This document shows positions 54,782 to 58,258 of a stretch of 58,258 bases of DNA, one piece after another; within the stretch, counting starts at the first letter, position 1, and each line of letters begins with the position of its first letter. Source of the DNA: Psychroserpens damuponensis (GTDB lineage Bacteria; Bacteroidota; Bacteroidia; Flavobacteriales; Flavobacteriaceae); contig NZ_JXJO01000012.1 of the NCBI RefSeq assembly GCF_000826655.1, positions 1 to 58,258 on the forward strand, written 5' to 3'. The notes beneath the pieces were generated by a model that was not told the DNA's origin, ran no database searches, and saw nothing but the letters and a program-made list of their open reading frames with translations. Both the position numbers and the translations under genes were made by a program.

Positions 54782-55177
54782 ATGAAAAAAGACATCAACA
54801 TTCCCAAGGTAGAAGACGTATTCGTCGCAGTGGTTCAAGAACAGCATCCAGAATACAAAACCAATGATTGGAATGCATACATCATCAACAATAAAGATGT
54901 AGACCTAGATACAGTACTAATTGTATCGCAAGGCTATTCCGAAGAAAAAATGACGCCTCCAATGCGTCATACAATATCAAAATTACCAGCACGCAGTTAT
55001 GCTAAAATTGAATATATGCAAGAGCCTGTATTAGAACTTAATAATGCGTTTAAAGTTACTTTTTTTGAAGGGACTCAAATGTGTGATAAAACCTATCTAT
55101 TTAGAAAAAATACAATTAATATCAAGGCTTTACAAACAATTCCTTTGATGCAATTAAAAGGGGTTTTAGTTAAGTAG
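54782..55177 (+). CDS. Conserved protein of unknown function
   Basis: A 131-residue soluble protein without signal peptide or recognised domain. The sequence (NDWNAYIINNKDVDLDTVLIVSQGY, MRHTISKLPARSYAKIEY, LYL-like KTYLFRKNTINIKALQTIPLM at the end, in parts) looks conserved in flavobacteria. From memory, relatives in databases often carry the name phenylalanyl-tRNA synthetase subunit alpha, which this sequence does not support. The gene is convergent with gpsA across a 35-bp gap and contains an octamer site at 54937. Confidence 0.65.
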   Translation: MKKDINIPKVEDVFVAVVQEQHPEYKTNDWNAYIINNKDVDLDTVLIVSQGYSEEKMTPPMRHTISKLPARSYAKIEYMQEPVLELNNAFKVTFFEGTQMCDKTYLFRKNTINIKALQTIPLMQLKGVLVK

Positions 55178-55212
55178 TTGCGAGTAAATGGAAAACGACT
55201 AAACACCAAGGT

Positions 55213-56214
55213 CTAGTCAAGCTTATCGGTTAGTTTCTTAAATACTTTCTTAGCATCTTTTCCTTCATATAAAATATCATAAACGGCATCTATAATAGGT
55301 AATCGCGTTTTTTTCTTGTTTTTGAAATTGAGTTCATGTGCGCTTTTAGTCGCATAATAACCTTCAGCAACCATGTTCATTTCCATTTGTGCACTTTTTA
55401 CAGTATAACCCTTACCTATCATGTTTCCAAACATTCTGTTTCGAGAAAATGTTGAATAACCAGTCACTAGTAAATCTCCTAAATAAGCCGAGTTGTTAAT
55501 GTTACGTTTCATCTTGTGCATTTTTTTAATAAAACGCTTCATTTCACGAATGGCATTACTCATCAAAACACTTTGAAAGTTATCACCATAACCTAAACCA
55601 TGGGCAATACCTGCAGCAATAGCATAAATGTTTTTTAGCATTACAGCATATTCAGTCCCAATGACATCATCACTAATTTTCGTTTTAATGTAGTCACTAG
55701 ATAAAGCATCTGCAATGTTTTGAGCTTTTGTAGCATCATCACAAGAAATGGTTAAATATGATAATCGCTCAAGAGCCACCTCCTCGGCATGACAAGGTCC
55801 TGCTATCACTGCAATATTTTCAAAAGGAATATTATATACATCATGAAATTGCTCTCCTACAAGTTTTCCTGTTTCTGGCATAATCCCTTTAACTGCAGAT
55901 ACAATTGTTTTGTTAGAAATATCTACAGTGAGTTTTTCTAACTCAGCATGAATAAAGGCAGAAGGGATTACAAAAATTAAAACATCTGCCCATATTGCAA
56001 GTTCATTAATGTCATTACTCAATTTGAGTTGCTCAGTATGAAATTCAACAGAGCTCAAATAACTTGGGTTATGTTGTTCTTTAAGTAAATGTTCCTTAGT
56101 GTAAACACTGCGCATATACCAGCCTATTTCATCTAAGTTTTCGCTCAGCATTTTTACAATTGCTGTGGCCCAACTTCCTGCTCCAAATACGGCATATTTT
56201 AATGGTTGATTCAT
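55213..56214 (-). CDS. gpsA: NAD(P)H-dependent glycerol-3-phosphate dehydrogenase
   Basis: A 333-residue GpsA. The N-terminal Rossmann motif FGAGSWATA (Gly-x-Gly-x-x-Ala form, 9-17), VIPSAFIHAEL, VSAVKGIMPETG, VIAGPCHAEEV, and the C-terminal KNIYAIAAGIAHGLGYGDN with the catalytic Lys are all present. It makes sn-glycerol 3-phosphate from dihydroxyacetone phosphate for phospholipid synthesis in the cytoplasm. It is monocistronic. The 278-bp upstream region is shared with the divergent lipoprotein gene. Confidence 0.94.
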   Translation of the reverse strand: MNQPLKYAVFGAGSWATAIVKMLSENLDEIGWYMRSVYTKEHLLKEQHNPSYLSSVEFHTEQLKLSNDINELAIWADVLIFVIPSAFIHAELEKLTVDISNKTIVSAVKGIMPETGKLVGEQFHDVYNIPFENIAVIAGPCHAEEVALERLSYLTISCDDATKAQNIADALSSDYIKTKISDDVIGTEYAVMLKNIYAIAAGIAHGLGYGDNFQSVLMSNAIREMKRFIKKMHKMKRNINNSAYLGDLLVTGYSTFSRNRMFGNMIGKGYTVKSAQMEMNMVAEGYYATKSAHELNFKNKKKTRLPIIDAVYDILYEGKDAKKVFKKLTDKLD

Positions 56215-56492
56215 TTAAATTTTTCTTTAAATTTACGCACTTCGACTTGCTCAATACAAGTAAAAGCGGAAACTTTGTTATACATCCAAAAGTAAGCATT
56301 TTACTATTGTTTTCCGAAGAGAAAATATAGAGAATTTAATTTTTGGCACGCGTTTTGAATATTATAATACATAAATCAAAAAACACAACTTTATGAAATA
56401 AACGCAAAATTTAGAAATCTCACTATTGAAAGCTAGATTTTTAAAACTTGTGTGAATTCCATTTGACAATTAGTTTTTAAAAAAACGAACAA
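56215..56492. other. Intergenic region with sigma-54-like promoter
   Basis: 278 bp between divergent gpsA and the lipoprotein gene. It holds a sigma-54-like site (56343-56359), an octamer (56312-56319) and a small inverted repeat ACTTG/CAAGT near 56247-56263 within a stretch resembling a degenerate interspersed repeat. Confidence 0.5.
56343..56359 (+). promoter_or_regulatory. Candidate sigma-54 promoter
   Basis: TTGGCACGCGTTTTGAA compares to TGGCAC-N5-TTGCW: the -24 part is perfect and the -12 part has TTGA instead of TTGC. The GG to G distance is the required 12 nt. It is the only such site found by eye in the window and lies 133 nt before the lipoprotein start. Confidence 0.45.
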
Positions 56493-57443
56493 ATGAAAAC
56501 AATCAAACTACTTTTAGGCTTTGCTTTAACAGCAACATTATTTACCTCGTGTTATACAGATGAAGTAATCGTAAATGATTACAATAACAATCAAGGTATT
56601 TCTTTAAATCAGTTATTAGGCTCTTACGAGTTGTGGTATGTTGATCTCAATCAAACATTAGGAAACGGAGAAACACCTTTCTTAAATATCGCATTTACAC
56701 TATCATTTAGAAACGGAGTTGTGTATGCAAATAATAATTTAGTTGGCTTTGGTAATCAAGGCAATGGCTTTGGTATTGACGTTGGAGTTTATGATACTTA
56801 TGATATGATTTTAGATATTAATCATGATATTGATGGGTACGAAAGTTTTGATGTATACCAAATTGATAATAACACCATAGAATTATATAATCCATTTAAC
56901 GACACCTCGTATTTTTTACATGGATATCAGAGAAACACGTTTGATTATGACTATGTGTTTTATGATAACATTCATTATTTCTTACAAGAATATGAAGCAT
57001 GGGAAAAAACATATACAAGTCAATTTGGAGCAATAAATGAATTTGATAACGAAAACTATTTGCAGTTTTTAGCTGGTGGAAACGACTCAGAGTTTAGATC
57101 TTCTCAAGATTCAAATATTGGCAATCCAAATAATATTTATTGGGATTACACAGGAATTTATGGAGTTGGTGATGTAAGTGGTAATATGTACTTAAAAACA
57201 TTAACACTAGATTATGATTTCTTCAACAATGAATACTTCGAATTGAGCGTTATTAATGATCAAAGGATAGAATTATTTCATCCTTCATCTCAAACCGTAT
57301 ATGAATTTACAGGACGAGGATATATTCAATTTTTAAGAGAAACAGATACGTCAGGCAAACGAATAGATGGTAGTAAACAGTTAAAAAAACGTAAGCAGAA
57401 AACTGCTAAAAAAGATAACCCAAGAGAAAACACTAGGAGCTAA
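56493..57443 (+). CDS. Lipoprotein of unknown function
   Basis: A 316-residue lipoprotein (lipobox FTSC, Cys20). It is rich in Asn, Asp, Tyr and Phe and has two related halves, each with a lipocalin-like start (LLGSYELWYVDLN) or a Tyr/Asp-rich strand set, and ends in a basic tail (KQLKKRKQKTAKKDNPREN). No domain family is recognised with certainty. Relatives next to gpsA in flavobacteria are, from memory, often misnamed nicotinic acid mononucleotide adenyltransferase, for which there is no support here. A sigma-54-like promoter lies upstream and a strong terminator follows. Confidence 0.7.
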   Translation: MKTIKLLLGFALTATLFTSCYTDEVIVNDYNNNQGISLNQLLGSYELWYVDLNQTLGNGETPFLNIAFTLSFRNGVVYANNNLVGFGNQGNGFGIDVGVYDTYDMILDINHDIDGYESFDVYQIDNNTIELYNPFNDTSYFLHGYQRNTFDYDYVFYDNIHYFLQEYEAWEKTYTSQFGAINEFDNENYLQFLAGGNDSEFRSSQDSNIGNPNNIYWDYTGIYGVGDVSGNMYLKTLTLDYDFFNNEYFELSVINDQRIELFHPSSQTVYEFTGRGYIQFLRETDTSGKRIDGSKQLKKRKQKTAKKDNPRENTRS

Positions 57444-57470
57444 ATTTTGGTTGGTTATTTAGTTTCTAGA

Positions 57471-57508
57471 ATCGTCCAACTCATTTAATTGAGTTGGACG
57501 TTTTCTTT
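57471..57508 (+). terminator. Intrinsic terminator
   Basis: CGTCCAACTCA (57473-57483) pairs perfectly with TGAGTTGGACG (57490-57500), followed by TTTTCTTTT, about 30 bp after the lipoprotein stop. Confidence 0.93.
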
Positions 57509-57533
57509 TAATATCATTTATGTCTTCGGAAAT

Positions 57534-57763
57534 GTGACTTTTTTAAATTATATGAGTCACAATATTAAGGGAAAGTGATAGTCTTAATAATCATATTAAT
57601 TGTATTTATAAAAGATTTTCGCCAACTTTATAACTATAACATTAACGTGAGCTCTTGAGAATTTTCTTCGGAAATATCCACTCAAACAACAGTTTACAAA
57701 AACTAAAAAGAACTATGGGATTATTTTCATTTATTAAAAATGCAGGCGCTAAAGTCTTCGGAA
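57534..57763. repeat. Cluster of three CTTCGGAA octamers
   Basis: CTTCGGAA occurs at 57534-57541, 57666-57673 and 57756-57763, the densest cluster of this word in the window. All three are on the plus strand, two before and one inside the Kbp-like gene. See the finding on the octamer for all 26 positions. Confidence 0.9.
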
Positions 57764-58224
57764 TAGGAAAAACAACAGAAGAGGAAGCAGCTGAAGCAAA
57801 AGCAAAAGCAACTAGAGAAGCAGATGCAGCAGAACTTAAATTAGAAGAAGCAGCAGCAAGAAATTTAGAAGAAACAATTACAGACTTACAATTACAAGTA
57901 GAAAACTTAAGCGTGTTTATAGACGATGATATGGCAAAAGTATCTGGTAAAGCATATGATCAAGCCACCAAAGAAAAAGTAGTTTTAGTAGTAGGTAATA
58001 CTGCAGGAATTTCGCAAGTAGATGATCAAATGACGGTTGAAAACCCAAAGCCAGAAGCACAATTTCATGCTGTAGTAAGTGGAGATACTTTGGGAAAAAT
58101 AGCAAAACACTATTATGGAGATGCTATGAAATATCCGCAAATTTTTGAAGCTAACAAACCAATGTTATCACATCCTGATAAAATTTATGTTGGTCAAGTG
58201 TTACGTATTCCAAATTTGGATTAA
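57715..58224 (+). CDS. BON-LysM protein (Kbp/YgaU-like)
   Basis: A 169-residue cytoplasmic-looking protein, closely like E. coli Kbp (YgaU) in length and domain order: short amphipathic start MGLFSFIKNAGAKVFG, an Ala/Glu-rich helix, a BON domain (about 53-110, ending VVGNTAGISQVDDQM) and a LysM domain (about 116-167, VVSGDTLGKIAKHYYG, IFEANKPMLSHPDKIYVGQVLRIP). Kbp binds potassium ions. LysM here need not bind cell wall. Differences are the inserted Glu/Ala-rich helix (21-50). ATG 57715 is chosen because the frame back to 57655 has a weak start and contains an octamer. It is the last gene of the window. Confidence 0.88.
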   Translation: MGLFSFIKNAGAKVFGIGKTTEEEAAEAKAKATREADAAELKLEEAAARNLEETITDLQLQVENLSVFIDDDMAKVSGKAYDQATKEKVVLVVGNTAGISQVDDQMTVENPKPEAQFHAVVSGDTLGKIAKHYYGDAMKYPQIFEANKPMLSHPDKIYVGQVLRIPNLD

Positions 58225-58258
58225 GTATAACACAGCTTAAAAACTTAAAAAAGCACAA

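Noticed and set aside
54782-55177. Name phenylalanyl-tRNA synthetase alpha subunit for the 131-residue protein
   Set aside because: The true pheS is at 46680. This protein lacks all class II synthetase motifs, so the database name I recall would be wrong.
56240-56275. Possible degenerate interspersed repeat (CTTCGACTTGCTCAATACAAG)
   Set aside because: It resembles a word I recall between genes of other flavobacteria, but there is only one copy in the window, and the resemblance cannot be tested here.
1-58258. tRNA, rRNA, CRISPR array, insertion sequence, prophage
   Set aside because: No cloverleaf, rRNA-like stretch, regular spacer-repeat array, transposase or phage structural gene was seen. 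A program could still find a divergent tRNA.

Overview
This 58.3 kb, AT-rich window (roughly one third G+C by eye) comes from a member of the Bacteroidetes, most likely a marine Flavobacteriaceae. The evidence is a T9SS type-B (CHU_C/gliding-motility) C-terminal domain, a TonB receptor with a CarboxypepD_reg domain, lipoproteins of the DUF5689 and DUF4382 kinds, a complete Bat (aerotolerance) operon, scarce Shine-Dalgarno sequences, and Bacteroidetes-type -7 boxes (TAnnTTTG) ahead of many genes. No tRNA, rRNA, CRISPR array, transposase or prophage was seen.

Layout. 0-4.6 kb: 3' part of a secreted T9SS adhesin-like protein, convergent with an ALDH7-type aldehyde dehydrogenase. 4.8-14.4 kb: alpha-2-macroglobulin lipoprotein and penicillin-binding protein 1C, a well known pair, here separated by a DUF559 endonuclease gene lying between two copies of a 107-bp repeat, and by a small ABM-domain gene. 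14.4-20.3 kb: a secreted EEP-family nuclease/phosphatase divergent from a TonB receptor and a DUF5689 lipoprotein, perhaps one nutrient-scavenging module. 20.6-23.2 kb: a DUF1800/DUF1501 pair. 23.2-27.9 kb: two minus-strand hairpin repeats, then a minus-strand set (AlbA_2 protein, phosphodiester glycosidase, SDR, aldo/keto reductase) and a DUF4382 lipoprotein. 28.1-39.1 kb: MoxR, DUF58, BatD-like, BatA, BatB, then two opposite-strand genes, then BatC, BatD, BatE. 39.1-45.5 kb: two SulP transporter plus beta-carbonic anhydrase modules, one carrying a universal stress protein. 45.5-47.7 kb: cvpA-like gene, a conserved unknown and pheS. 47.9-54.7 kb: GbsR/MarR regulator and an RND efflux operon ending in an AhpD-like gene. 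54.8-58.2 kb: conserved unknown, gpsA, a lipoprotein of unknown function, and a Kbp/YgaU-like BON-LysM protein.

Most striking observations. (1) The octamer CTTCGGAA/TTCCGAAG occurs at least 26 times, on both strands, in coding and intergenic DNA, where about one copy would be expected by chance. It behaves like a DNA-uptake-type or other genome-wide signal word. (2) A hairpin-rich 107-bp direct repeat brackets a DUF559 endonuclease gene, which suggests a nuclease/repeat mobile element comparable in logic to REP-RAYT systems. (3) A two-gene opposite-strand cassette (HExxH protein plus lipoprotein) sits inside the Bat operon. (4) Tandem 250-bp-spaced repeats carry a minus-strand terminator hairpin whose one sequence difference keeps pairing on that strand only, which suggests small RNAs or duplicated 3' ends.

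All calls come from reading the sequence and from memory of protein families. No database search, folding or statistics program was run. Counts were made by eye.
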